From positions 53,722,968 through 53,786,967 of the forward strand of contig NC_090763.1 of NCBI RefSeq assembly GCF_036898095.1: a stretch of 64,000 nt of DNA. Direction: 5' to 3'. The notes under the pieces are model-generated. The model worked only from the letters and a program-made list of their open reading frames with translations, did not search any database and was not told the DNA's origin. Positions 34,600 through 45,760 of this stretch are shown one piece after another; position 1 is the first letter of the stretch, and each line of letters starts with the position of its first letter. Made by a program: the position numbers and the translations under genes. The DNA is from Palaemon carinicauda. Taxonomy: Eukaryota; Arthropoda; Malacostraca; Decapoda; Palaemonidae.

Positions 34600-35720
34600 T
34601 TCAGTAAGTGTACAGTACATATATTGTACACACGGGAAGACTATGGAACACATATGTCATTGCCACACTTATATGTATATGTACATTAACAACAAAAAAT
34701 GTTTGTTCCTATCTAACAACACTTGCTGATACTGTAGAGTATTTTACTGTAATATATGTACAGTACTCTAACTACAGCCCCGAAACTATACAACAAGCTC
34801 CCACTAGACATATGACAGACTGAAGATAGTAAGGTTTTAAAGAGGAAACTAAAGACTTTCTTCGTCTCTAAGTTCTTCGATTGTGTGGATTTGACAATAA
34901 ACGAGCAATATGTGGTGTGAAATGTTGAATGCTTTTCAATGATTATGATAAAATTACTATGGAGGTCCTGTAGAGAGTAGGTTTCCCCTGCTGTTTAGGA
35001 CCAGAAAAGCAACCCTTAAAGTAAAGTAAGTAAAGTACAGCAATTAGCTGAGGTGACTGTCGTAAGTGATCGCTCTTTTCAGCAGGTCCCCTTGCACCAT
35101 CCAAACTCACCGTATACGTAGCCTATATGTAAATTACTACTGTAAAGTATGGTATTTCTTATACAGTACTGTACAGTAGTTAATGTAACAATAACACTAA
35201 CATACGATGAATACACTAACATAACAAAAAATCAAAGGAAAAAGTATCAGTACAAAACCACTAACCGTTTATGTACAAAGTTCTACACAAAGTCTGTAGC
35301 AAGATGCAATTCTTTGAGCTGTCGACTTGCTTAACAAGTGGGGTAGCGTAATGTATGTATCTCATTTTATACTGAAATCACTATAAACACAATGGATATG
35401 TAGATGTTTTTTACATCACAACGTGATTCAGCACAATGACTGATATGGGAGATGCACACACAAGGAACAACAATGCGAGACTGAAGCAGAGTAAGTGAGA
35501 GGTGGGGTGTTGTGCTGTGGGGAGAAGGAAATGGCGTGAAGCATGCCATGTGCAAAGAAGCACTGGCAATTTGAAATATTCAGCCCGCGAGAGTACCTAT
35601 CACGAAACCACGAATACGTAATACAGTACTGTATTTTTTTATTCAATAGGTTATAAGGTTCTCTGTATTGCGAATGACCGAATCCGAAATGATAGAGCAC
35701 GAGAATAACAAGGACAGACT
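34600..35720. repeat. Duplicated block, copy 1 (interrupted)
   Basis: Aligned by eye with 37050-37880. Shared landmarks: 'gccacacttatatgt', 'ctatctaacaacac', 'caaactcaccgta', 'aagtatcagt...ccactaaccgttt', 'gggagatgcacacacaagga' and 'attgcgaatgac'. The LINE-like fragment at 34770-35040 interrupts this copy only. Confidence 0.65.
34770..35040 (+). mobile_element. Possible truncated non-LTR retrotransposon 3' end
   Basis: The plus strand can be read as a LINE-type C-terminal end (LYNKLPLDI, then LKRKLKTFF), with a 3' tail of 'aaagtaaagtaagtaaagta'. It is present in the 34.6 kb block but not its duplicate at 37 kb, as expected for a later insertion. Confidence 0.4.
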
Positions 35721-37049
35721 GTATTCTAACCATGGTCAGACAGTGTCCGTCAAACACCAATTGTTATCAGTTAACAATAGGAGGCAGAAAGGAGCACAGA
35801 TGACTTCGTTAATGAGCACGGTGTGTTGGACAGAGTCCATTTTTGTAGCGTCTAAGCTTCGGAGACTCTACGGAGAGACACGATGGAAGGAGTTATACTT
35901 GTTTACCAGGGGAAGTTTAGCTGTCAGTAGATTAGGTATCACTTGGCCTGTATACATGGCTAGTTGCAATTCTGTTACAGAAGAAAGCTGCCATTGGGAT
36001 AGAAGATAGGCTCAGTTGCTAATCCAACTGTACCGGCAGAAACTATGCCCATGAAACATCAAAATAGAAGTTTTTAAAGTAAGAAATTAATGTATAGCGG
36101 CAATTAATAAAATAACATCAGAATTTCAGAAGTGGATTGCGTTACTGGTTTAAAAATCGAAGAAGAAAATAGAATCCATTCTGGGTCAATATAGGAGACA
36201 GCTAAGCTAATTGGAAAAATGTAAAAAGTCAGGGGCTGGCACAGAAGACATTGCACTGCCAAAATATGGTGCTTCAATGATGCAACATGACAGAATCTGT
36301 TTCAAGTCTCTCATATACCTGAAGAAGTGTTTGCTCATGAGGAAAGTATGTAATTTTCTCTCTCAATGAAAACATGAGAAACAAATCAGGAACATTTCAT
36401 CTTTATTACTGACACAATTTCAATTTTGTTAACACCACAAAATGCCAAGTATGTCAGTATCCAACATTAGTTATTTCTTGGAATACTGGAATGTAGGCTA
36501 TACATTACGTGTTAATAACAATACCTGTAACTTCCTCATTTTGCTGATGAGTTAGTGTTCTAAGTTAGACATATGTGATTCTACGTTGCCTCCAGACGAG
36601 TTTAAGAAATGTTCCCCCTCATACATGTGTTCTGCTTAATCATAAAAGGGTTTGCCTTCTCCGATGAAACATAGAAGGTGTCTGTATAGTTTCTAAAGTC
36701 TGTTACATAACCAATTTGAAGTTCTTTTAAAATGGTTGAATGGCTTTTATTTTTACTTCGTCTTTGTAATCAGTTCTCTCTTACACTTTTCCATTGTCCT
36801 CACAAAGGGCAGCAATAATCATGCTGCATAATGCAAACTTATTTGGTTGGGCAGTTGGCCCTCAGTCTTCATGGGGATTAAGTAACAGAGACAGGCATGA
36901 AAATCGAGAATTGCGAATGCTTGCTGCCCTAGGGTGGCTCAATTCATAACCTACCAACTTGCTGCCCATTATCTATAAGCAGTCGACTAACACACTAGGT
37001 AACCCACTGTCCAGCACTATATTGTTTTAACATGGTTTCTATTATAGTA
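35721..37049. other. Intergenic DNA, nothing recognised
   Basis: A 113-codon open frame at 35668-36009 is not recognisable and overlaps the end of the duplicated block. No other signal was seen. Confidence 0.4.
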
Positions 37050-37880
37050 TAAGCATTGTACTACAGTATGAACACACTTCAGTAACTGTATAGAGTAAGA
37101 CTACACATAACACGAGTCATCGCCACACTTATATGTGAATACAGTACTATAACAACAAAAAGTTGTTCTTATCTAACAACACGCGCTGATAATGTATAGT
37201 AGTGTATATTACTCTATTATATGTACACTATAGTATTATCACTACAATATAATTAGCTAAGATAACACTCTTAGGTCATTGCTGTTTTTCTATGTTGACT
37301 CACAACGTTCAAACTCACCGTACACATAGCCTATATCTACATTACTGTAAAGTACGTTATTTTGTATACAGTACTTTACAGTAATTGATATAACAATAAC
37401 ATTAATACACATTAAATACATTGACACAATGAAACTTCAAAGAAAAAGTATCAGTGCAACACCACTAACCGTTTGGGCACGAAGTTCTATGCAGCAAGTC
37501 TGAAGCCTGATGCAACTCTTGAGCCGTCAACTGTTTGAAACATGGGAGAGCGTAATGCACGTAGCCCATTCCACACTACTGTATTATTATTATTATTATT
37601 ATTATTAAAAGGAGGAGATTAACCAGTCCAATGTACTTTACACTAAAATTGCTATAAACAATGGATTTGTATAGTTTTTTATATCACAACATGATTCTGC
37701 ACAAAGAGAACTGAAGTGGGAGATGCACACACAAGGAGATGATGTTATAGTGAGGGTGAGTCAGTGAGAGATGGTGTTATGCTATGAGAGGGAAAAAGCA
37801 GGAAGCAAGCCTGCACAGGAGCATGGTCAGTTTGAAATCGGCTCAGTATTGCGAATGACTGTATCCTTGAATATATAGAG
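37050..37880. repeat. Duplicated block, copy 2
   Basis: Second copy of the 34.6 kb block. It contains a TTA microsatellite insertion (about 37584-37607) absent from copy 1. Confidence 0.65.
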
Positions 37881-40030
37881 CTAACCATGTTTCATTTCCT
37901 GGTGCACCATGGTTATAAGGCACCACACCTGAAGCTGACAACTATTTGTTTCTCGAGCACAGACTAATAACACCGACGTAAATACCTGAGTGTTACCAGT
38001 GGACATTGTATGCCAGTCTTTGCCTATTGAATGGAGTAGAAACTATGGTAGACAAGTTCATCTGGTATCACTGCTTGTTACCATATCAATTTCTCTCGTT
38101 TCAACGCTTATAAAGTCGTACTCCTTCGCTTTATGGTGTGATAACAGTGTTTGTCCGACAGACACTGTTTGACCTGGTGGATGCACCTTACTAAAAATAT
38201 CAAGACTTTACAATCCAGTAACTCCCTCTATCACTAATCAATTACACTATAGTGACTAGATACCACATTTTATATTCAAAATAAAGTATTCAGATATTGC
38301 ACCTTCTTAATTGTGTATTTTCATGTTACCATATTTTTAGTCTTTTCCTCTTTGATTCATTCTTCAAGCTTTTAAAAATTTCCAAGAATTACCATGTATT
38401 TCCTTTTACATTGTATTATATAAGAAACAATTAGGTTAAAGATCCTAGTGATGAAATACAAAGACAATTTAATATGTAAAGATAAATTACACTTATTACT
38501 TCTGACGTCTGCCTCAAAATGAGTGTTACAAAAAGTACCTACTCTAAGTACCGGTATATAAATACTATTCTTAAATATTACACAAAACTGCAAAAAATAC
38601 ATAACTATGGAATAGGTAGAGTAATTAATTCATTACATCATGCAAGGTGCACATATAAAAATTTATTCTATGTATTTCAAATAGTAAGAAAGCATTATGT
38701 TGAAAAAATCATAAAACTGTTATTCTTACCTCAAAGAAATAAAAATTTGGCCTGCTGAATTTTCACAAAAAAAATACATTTTAAATGACAGGAAATATTC
38801 TCTTGCAGTACTTCAAATTCAAGATATTATAAATAACTAACAAATCTTTCAATTTGAGATATAAAGAGATATAAAACCAATACAGGAGCAACAATATTTC
38901 TAAACATCAGCACATGCTATTGTATTACAGGAGTCCAGCCAAAAGTTTAATATACCCATAATCAAAAGTGATTTGCAAGCCTCAGTAGAATATACTCTTA
39001 CAAGCACAATCAATTCTGAGCAGAAATAAGGATGTAATACATCACGAAGACCTATTTCAGATATTAGAAAAAAGGTACAACAACAACCAAATCAGGAATA
39101 AAAAGGGCAAAAATAATACAGTCATCACAGGAAATTTGCAAAATCTCCTTGACAGTTTTAAGACTAGATAAAATGAATGCATTATCATTACCCTTAACAA
39201 GTAGAGTACAGTACTCGAAGATACAAGGTATGAGAAACAGACAGAAAGTAAATGGTATACATTTTTTTTTTATTGCACCAAAGCTAACATACTTGAATGA
39301 CCAGAGCACAAATCATCTAGGAGTACAATGATGCCAAAATAATCAAAAGGCATCTAAGTAGTTTAACTACAACCATATTAAATCAGCAATTTACAAAAGA
39401 GAAGAAAAATATTTCCTTATCTCTACTGGATGAATGTTACTGTATAACTTGCAGTAGAAAAATTCAATAAAAGCTAAAGGTTACACTTTTATAATAGACT
39501 TACATTGGGGAATTTAAAAAAATGTTGAATACTCTGGGAGAATTTTCTATTAGAATGGAATTAGAAAAATATTTTCTTTTAATCTATGGCAGATATAAAT
39601 TCAAGAGTATGTACACTAATACTTAAAATAAAAACGTACACATGACAGAATGTTCCGAAATTCTTGTTATTACAAGTCATGTGAAAATTATAATTACCTT
39701 CTAACTGTCTATGAAAGAAGTTAGCAATATGTCTTCTGGCTGCCACTTGTGGAAGGTATCAACAGAGTAAGTGTAACAGCTATTGTGGAACATGGTTATG
39801 TTCATACAAATTCTAAAACACAAATTTTCTACTCAAATATGTGCTACGGTCAAGAAGAGAAGTGACTATGATTTTACATGCATTTTTCAGTCTAAAGAGT
39901 TTTTTAGCTCTTCATAGTCTTAGGATATATTGGTTACCTTTCATCACATTATAAAGTACAATTAAGTTCAAAAGACATTAATGGATGTTACTGTATATCT
40001 CCGAAAACGGACACTTCATGAAAATATCCA
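37881..40030. other. AT-rich DNA downstream of CHMP6, may include its 3' UTR
   Basis: No exon was recognised. On the minus strand AATAAA-type signals occur (for example near 39269 and 38658), but nothing shows which, if any, ends the CHMP6 transcript. Confidence 0.35.
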
Positions 40031-40031
40031 A

Positions 40032-40515
40032 TTAACATTCACTACTTGCACCTATCCAAAATCTGACACGATTATTAAACTTCATCTTCAGAATTCTGTT
40101 ATCAAGCACAACAAGCATATTAACCCTTTTACCCCCAAAGGACGTACTGGTACGTTTCACAAAACTCATCCCTTTACCCCCATGGATGTACTGGTACGTC
40201 CCTGCAAAAAACTGCTATTTAAATTTTTTTTGGCATATTTTTGATGATTTTTTGAGAAACTTCAGGCATTTTCAAAGAGAATGAGACCAACCTGACCTCT
40301 CTATGACGAAAATTAAGGCTGTTAGAGCAATTTGAAAAAAATATACTGCAAAATGTGCTTGAAAAAAAATAACCCCTGGGGGCTAAGGGTTGGAAATTTC
40401 CAAATAGCCTAGGGGTAAAAGGGTTAACATTCAATACTTGCACCTATCCAAATCTGACACGATTATTAAACTTCATCTTCAGAATTCTGTTATCAAGTAA
40501 GCACAACAAGCTTAT
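40032..40515. repeat. Direct duplication of about 88 bp flanking a MITE
   Basis: The unit starting 'ttaacattcactacttgcac' at 40032 recurs at 40424, with the MITE between the two copies. Each unit begins with TTAA. Confidence 0.85.
40120..40427. mobile_element. TTAA-flanked MITE (piggyBac-like), copy 1
   Basis: TTAA at both ends, then a 14-bp terminal inverted repeat close to CCCTTTTACCCCCA (the right end here has one or two changes). About 300 bp and non-coding. TTAA target sites with CCC...GGG ends are the hallmark of piggyBac-type transposition. Confidence 0.8.
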
Positions 40516-40862
40516 TAAAAAACTTTTAACAGAAAAGATAGATTAAACTATCATCAAAGAATTAATGGACTTGATTTTGCATACAAAATAGAATCTCAGT
40601 AACCTAGGTTACTCATCTATTAAATTAGAATGTATCACAACATGCACAGCAACTAAAGAATGTTCATCATGTTCAAGTCTTCATTACTATAATGTAAATA
40701 ACAATGATACAAAAAAATTAATATTCTTAAATATGTTTATATTTGACAAATTAATGGGGAAAAACTTGATCATGTTACACATTCCACTTAAGGCAACAGT
40801 TCTTGATACCTATGACATCACCAATAATTATCAAAGAATATGTTATGCTTTTAATTACTATA

Positions 40863-40915
40863 CTAAGATGCTGCAACTGCAACTCTCTCTTTGCTTGCCT
40901 TCTCTTCAGCCGCTT
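40863..40915 (-). CDS. CHMP6: CHMP6/VPS20 last coding exon
   Basis: The minus strand has acceptor ...TTTTTCAG at 40916-40918 side. The first two bases AA complete a GAA codon with the final G of the exon at 43352. Sixteen codons follow and end in TAG at 40863-40865. The peptide ends R-V-A-V-A-A-S-stop, matching the V-A-A-S end known for vertebrate CHMP6. Phase and ending make this the true C-terminus. The exon is too short to be found as an open frame alone. Confidence 0.8.
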
Positions 40916-41089
40916 CTGAAAAATAATATCTATGTTAATAAGCACTCTCTTTTATATACATATAAAGTACATATGAATACTCACAATCATATTTTACCTG
41001 AACCCTTTAATATAGTATGCCTTTCTATGAATGGGAAATTAACGGGTAGCTATGCAATTCATAAAAATATTTTGCATTACTTTTATTTT

Positions 41090-41283
41090 CAGCGTTATGA
41101 AGCTTCATCTGTGGTGGATAACGGGAAAGGGAGGGCTGTGGCACCCTAGCAGTACCAGCTGAACTCGGTTGAGTCCCTCGTCAAGCTGGGAGGAGTGTAG
41201 AGAGGAAAGGTCCCCTTTTTTTCATTTGTTTGATGTTGGCTACCCCACAAAATTGGGGGAAGTGCCTTGGTATATAGATAGAC
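41090..41283 (+). mobile_element. RTE-like LINE 3' tail in a CHMP6 intron
   Basis: 5'-truncated copy of the 3' UTR at 28420-28606, from 'cttcatctgtggtggataac' to 'gggggaagtgccttggtata'. It ends in ATAG/ATAT tail sequence. Confidence 0.8.
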
Positions 41284-41546
41284 AATCTTGGATATAAAGT
41301 ATTGTTTTAAAGCCTCAACAGCTCACTTCTGATTAAACACCTTTATTTGCACAACGCATTTCTCCAACTCAGTTTGACAAGAATTTTTTCAGTATCATTA
41401 AGAGCAAGTTTGTTTTGTCATCACAGCAATGTTAGATAAATTTTTTTTTTTTCTTTCTTGAATCCTCAATGGGCTGACTAATTATTTAAGTAAGCTTAGG
41501 TTGAATTCTACTTCATCTTGATTGATTACCTTTTATAGCATACCAC

Positions 41547-41937
41547 CTAAGTTTGGGTGGATGGATGGAGTGAAGAAAGCTCTGGGTGATAGGAGGACAG
41601 ATGTGAGAGAGGCAAGAGAGCGTGCTAGAAATAGGAATGAATGGCGAGCGATTGTGACGCAGTTCCGGTAGGCCCTGCTGCTTCCTCCGGTGCCTTAGAT
41701 GACCGCGGAGGTAGCAGCAGTAGGGGATTCCGCATTATGAAGCTTCATCTGTGGTGGATAACGGGGGAGGGTGGGCTGTGGCACCCTAGCAGTACCAGCT
41801 GAACTCGGTTGAGTCCCTTGTCAGGCTGGGAGGAACGTAGAGAGTGAAGGTCCTCTTTTTGTTTTTGTTTCATTTGTTGATGTAGGCTACCCCCCAAAAT
41901 TGGGGGAAGTGCCTTGGTATATGTATGTATGTACCTA
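41547..41937 (+). mobile_element. RTE-like LINE 3' end, second copy in the intron
   Basis: Longer truncated copy: it begins inside the ORF C-terminus (FGWMDGVKKALGDRR) and ends with an ATGT microsatellite tail. It lies about 260 bp from the first tail. Confidence 0.8.
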
Positions 41938-43171
41938 TTTTACTTTGGTCTTTTTTCTGACAGTTTAGTCTCATTATCTTATTTAACAATAGGAAGTGCT
42001 TTTATCATAAAAATTGATAAATAGTAAAATGCCACAATGTAGATGTACTGTAATGGTGTTCCTAGGAGGCCGTGCAATAGTTTTATGTTTAGTAATAAGA
42101 AAGACCATCAGTGGAAGTGTAGTGCTTTCAGGGATCAAGAGTGCACACCTGAGCTGATATGTAATATGTAAAAACACAGATTTCAGGCTCAATATTTCTA
42201 TACACTGTAGTATTAAGAGACACTATAAGCATTCTTATATATCTGATAAAATGGGCTTGTCATCAGCCTGAGAGTCTTTCAGGAATTCAACATTTCTATC
42301 TTGTTGAAGACCTTGTCAAAGTCTTCTCTTTGTGCGCCACCTTCTAGGCATGCAAAAATAATGAAGAAGAGGAAGTTGAAAAGCTACTAAGTGTATGGAG
42401 AAGAACTTATATAAGCTCTCAGTTTATTAGCTAGAAGAAGTAGCTACTCTCTTGATAATGGAGATTGGAGCTTTTCTCTTTGAAAGATGGACTTTTATGT
42501 ACTATATTTGTTACTTGTGGTGCGAGATAATCCTTGTGTTATTCAAGTTCTTCAAAAAGACTATGACACTATACAAGTTGCTCATATCTCAGGGATTAAA
42601 AACTCCTCTATACACAGCCATTCTTGGGAGCCAGGCCAAGACTTCAGGTCTAACAAATACAAATAACCAAAATGCTTATCTTCAAGAAGCAGATCTTCAC
42701 ATGACAATCATCAGCCTTGTGTCCTTAGCTTTACCAGCTTTGCTACTCCTGTTCTGACCCCCTTTACTGCTGCTTAAAGAACTACCACCTCATTATGGAG
42801 GATAAAATAGAATGCTACGTATCCTGTATGACCACAAAGACTCCGAGAAATCTGACATTTCCTATGCAGATTTTCCTTACAGTCATCCCTCACTTGTCAA
42901 CTAGTGTACAACTCTGGACATAGTATATCCAAGTGAAATAAAGAGCCCAACATTTGAGTAAATTGGTAGTATATCAATCAACATGAGAAGGAGGCTACAA
43001 TACAGTACTGTACTGTAGCAGACACATGACGACTAAACAACAACAAACAATAAGAGATACTTTCATTAATTACACAACATGAATCAGACCAAGGGAAACT
43101 GGCTTTCCTGAAATATTTATTTACATGGAATGAACATAAAGAAAACAAAACAGAATCAAAGGAGGAATAAA
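41938..43171. other. CHMP6 intron, no feature recognised
   Basis: AT-rich intron. A 101-codon plus-strand frame at 42452-42757 shows no recognisable family. A phase-compatible exon-like piece at 42279-42343 is listed among rejected items. Confidence 0.4.
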
Positions 43172-43290
43172 ATGGTATTTTCATTATAAAATAAATTTTT
43201 GAACATACTTACCTGGTAGTTATATATAATTAAAGTTATATATATAACTACCGCGTAAGTCTTATGTCTAAAAACAACAGCTTATCAAAG
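43172..43290. repeat. Solo DIRS-like terminus and fold-back
   Basis: Contains 'aaaataaatttttgaacatacttacct', close to the left terminus of DIRS-b to -f ('aaaataaatttttgaatata' then 'cttaccc'), followed by inverted 'ggtagttatatata' and 'tatatataactacc'. No element body is attached. It lies about 60 bp from a CHMP6 exon. Confidence 0.55.
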
Positions 43291-43351
43291 GAATGATTCA
43301 GAAAGTCTCTCATAACACCAATGAAGAATTAACCACTACAAGGAAACATAC

Positions 43352-43523
43352 CTGGCAATGTTTCTGGAACATCTGGCAGTTCCACTTCTGGATTTTCTGC
43401 TGCTGTTGGAGCATCTGGCAACTGCTTCTCTACAGCATCGGCAATCAGGGCATCAAGTTCTTCTTCGACTGCAGACTCATCTTCATCAGTCAGGGTTCCA
43501 CCACTCAACAAGGCTGATATCTC
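43352..43523 (-). CDS. CHMP6: CHMP6/VPS20 exon with the VPS4-binding motif
   Basis: Acceptor TTTTCAG before 43523 and donor GTATG after 43352. It has 57 codons plus one base. The peptide starts EISALLSGG, contains the acidic D-E-D-E-S-A-V-E-E-E-L helix, and ends V-E-L-P-D-V-P-E-T-L-P. Known: CHMP6 binds the MIT domain of VPS4 through a proline-rich MIM2 motif of the L-P-x-V-P type, and that motif is present here. The preceding 4.9 kb intron contains DIRS-g. Confidence 0.88.
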
Positions 43524-43596
43524 CTGAAAATGAAAAATTTGTAGATAATTTGTACTTTTCCTAACGATAAAAACATTCAGCTATCTATTAGGGGTG

Positions 43597-43740
43597 TTAC
43601 TTTCGGCGAAGCTGAAAGGACGAGCCATTAAAATTTTAGCGAGGGTTAACTACCCATTCCGCTAGTTGGGGGGGGGGGGGGGTAGAGGGGCGTAGCTTGC
43701 TACCACTCCCTCTCACACACCTGTGATTTAGCTCACTTTG
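43597..43740. repeat. DIRS-g left inverted terminal repeat with G-run
   Basis: Inverse of 47881-48007. A G-run at about 43669-43682 makes this copy longer. Confidence 0.85.
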
Positions 43741-43799
43741 CTTGTTCCGTAACTGGAATACAAACCTACGCTATTTATTAGGAGCGACTCACCTATCAG

Positions 43800-44830
43800 G
43801 AGGGAAGACGTCCCTGCCAATCTGGCTTTTTGGCTTTACCCGGGGCTCCTATGTTAATAAGGTTTGTTTGTAACAAAAATAAGGAGTCCCTGCACCTTGC
43901 TATGCAAGGTTCGCGGCCTATGCAAGCTGTGTGTTGAGATATTTAGAAGTGTGACTGTCCAGGTAAATGTTATTCCGAGTCTTTGTAGTTAAAACTGCTG
44001 TAACCAAGACTACAATAATGCCTCACAACATGAAATTAATTCTTTCTGGAGTAGCTTTCGTAACGTGATTTTTTCGTTGAGAGTCACATTTTACATGTAA
44101 ATCGCCTAATTCGTTTCAAACCCTACAAAACACACATTAAATATTATAATAAAACTACAGGTCAACCACAATGAAATACTATACAGCCAAATACATTTGA
44201 ACCATTCAATATACCTAAATTAACTGATAATACCTGTAAATTAAGTAGTTATTATAACATAACGTAATGATAAATGTAAAATAATACAATAATACAGTAA
44301 ATATACATAATATACAGTACTATATATACTTTACTATTATAGTTACCCCTACTATAGACCACAATTACATTTTCAATTGTGTAAATCCAATTTCTTCAAC
44401 CCTTTTTTGATGGGTAACTATTTTATTCTCAGCCTGGCTAGCAAATCTCTTTTCTTAACATGAAACATTTTTTGCAAAGTGAGTCATAAAAATCTTCGCA
44501 TCTCATTTTGCAGCATGAAAATTTCGTAAGCAGATTCTTTCGTGAAGAGAGGTATGACTGTACCACCTTGCCAGGATATGGGGACGCAACAGTATTAACT
44601 TAATACTAGGTACACAAGCATGGTTTACCTGCAGTGGTTTGAGGTCAGCTTGTGCAGAGAACCCAGGATGCTGATTTCCCCAAGAAAGGGGAGGATGAAG
44701 AAAAGAATAAGAAACAGTCAAACCTTTTCATTCACGCAGACTAAACCCGGGTAACAGTGCTCTTAACCTTCTGGTAATTGTCCAATAAGGACCTTTAGGT
44801 GTTATACATTTATTGTGCAGCCACCACAGG
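43800..44830. other. DIRS-g 3' region, AT-rich
   Basis: Non-coding. It lies between the ICR-like segment and the recombinase C-terminus. No known repeat was recognised in the AT-rich middle part (about 43950-44480). Confidence 0.45.
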
Positions 44831-45760
44831 GCCGATGGAGAACGTATCAAGCCTCCTCTGGGTCACATCTTGCAGGTAGTGGGCTGTGAATGTATTCTGA
44901 CGTTTCCACACCCCAGCCTGTAGAACCTGCATCACTGAGAATTTTCTATTAAATGCCAGGGACGTAGCTATGCCCCTGACATTGTGAGCTCTGAGGCAAT
45001 GTGAAAAAGGAGGGTACGGATTAAGGGCATGGTCTATGACCTTGTGAATCTAAGCAGAGATGGTGTTTTTAGTGACACTCATCCTGTTCCTCCCTGTGCT
45101 GACGAAAAGTGCAGGTACTATGGGACAGGCTGCGGCTGTTCTCGCTAGGCAGAGTAAGAGATGATCAGGGTCATCAGTTACAGAGTGGAGACTTGAAATC
45201 CGGAAGGAGTCGAATCGGAGATCTGCCACTCCCGGATTCTGAGTCTTGGCCACAAACTCAGGGACGAAGCTGAACGTTACCTCTCCCCATCCCCTTGAAT
45301 GGGCAATGTCGTATGAGAGACCATGAAGTTCACCGACTCGCTTGGCCAAAGCTAAAGCTAGTAGGAACACCGTCTTCCAAGTGAGGTGGCGATCTGTTGC
45401 CTCATGTAATGGTTCATAGGGAGGTCTCTTTAGAGACCTGAGAACTCGAACCATGTTCCATGGGGGAGGTCTCACTTCAGAGAAATGCCCATTCCATTGA
45501 GTTTAAGGGCGAGGCTTAAGGCTGGGTGATAGCCTTTAACCACTGAGACTGAAAGGCACATTTCCTCACGCAAATGCACGAGGAACTCCGCAATTACTGG
45601 AATAGTGACATCGAGAGGAGAGATACCTCTTCTACGACACCAACCACAGAAGACTTTCAACTTTGCCGGGTAGACTGCTGCTGATGATTTCCGCAAGGAT
45701 CCAGACACCCTGGTCACAACTTGTTGCGAAAATCCTCTCTGAGTGAGAAGCGCTGGCGAG
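44830..45760 (-). pseudogene. DIRS-g tyrosine recombinase, frameshifted
   Basis: The N-terminal part (45472-45760) shows a SAM-like domain: RGFSQQ, then SSAAVYPAKLKVF, then VIAEFLVHLRE. A frame change near 45475 leads to the catalytic part with LALAKRVGELHGLS (first Arg). Further down, in broken frame, R-A-H-N-V-R-G (His and second Arg) and a T-A-H-Y-L Tyr context can be read at about 44990-44880. Same role as in the other DIRS elements. The frame breaks make it inactive. Confidence 0.72.

Noticed and set aside
42279..42343. A phase-compatible alternative last exon for CHMP6 (acceptor ...GCCTAG, 21 codons, TGA)
   Set aside because: Its peptide does not resemble the CHMP6 C-terminus, while 40863-40915 has the right phase and ends V-A-A-S. 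It could at most be an alternative 3' exon.
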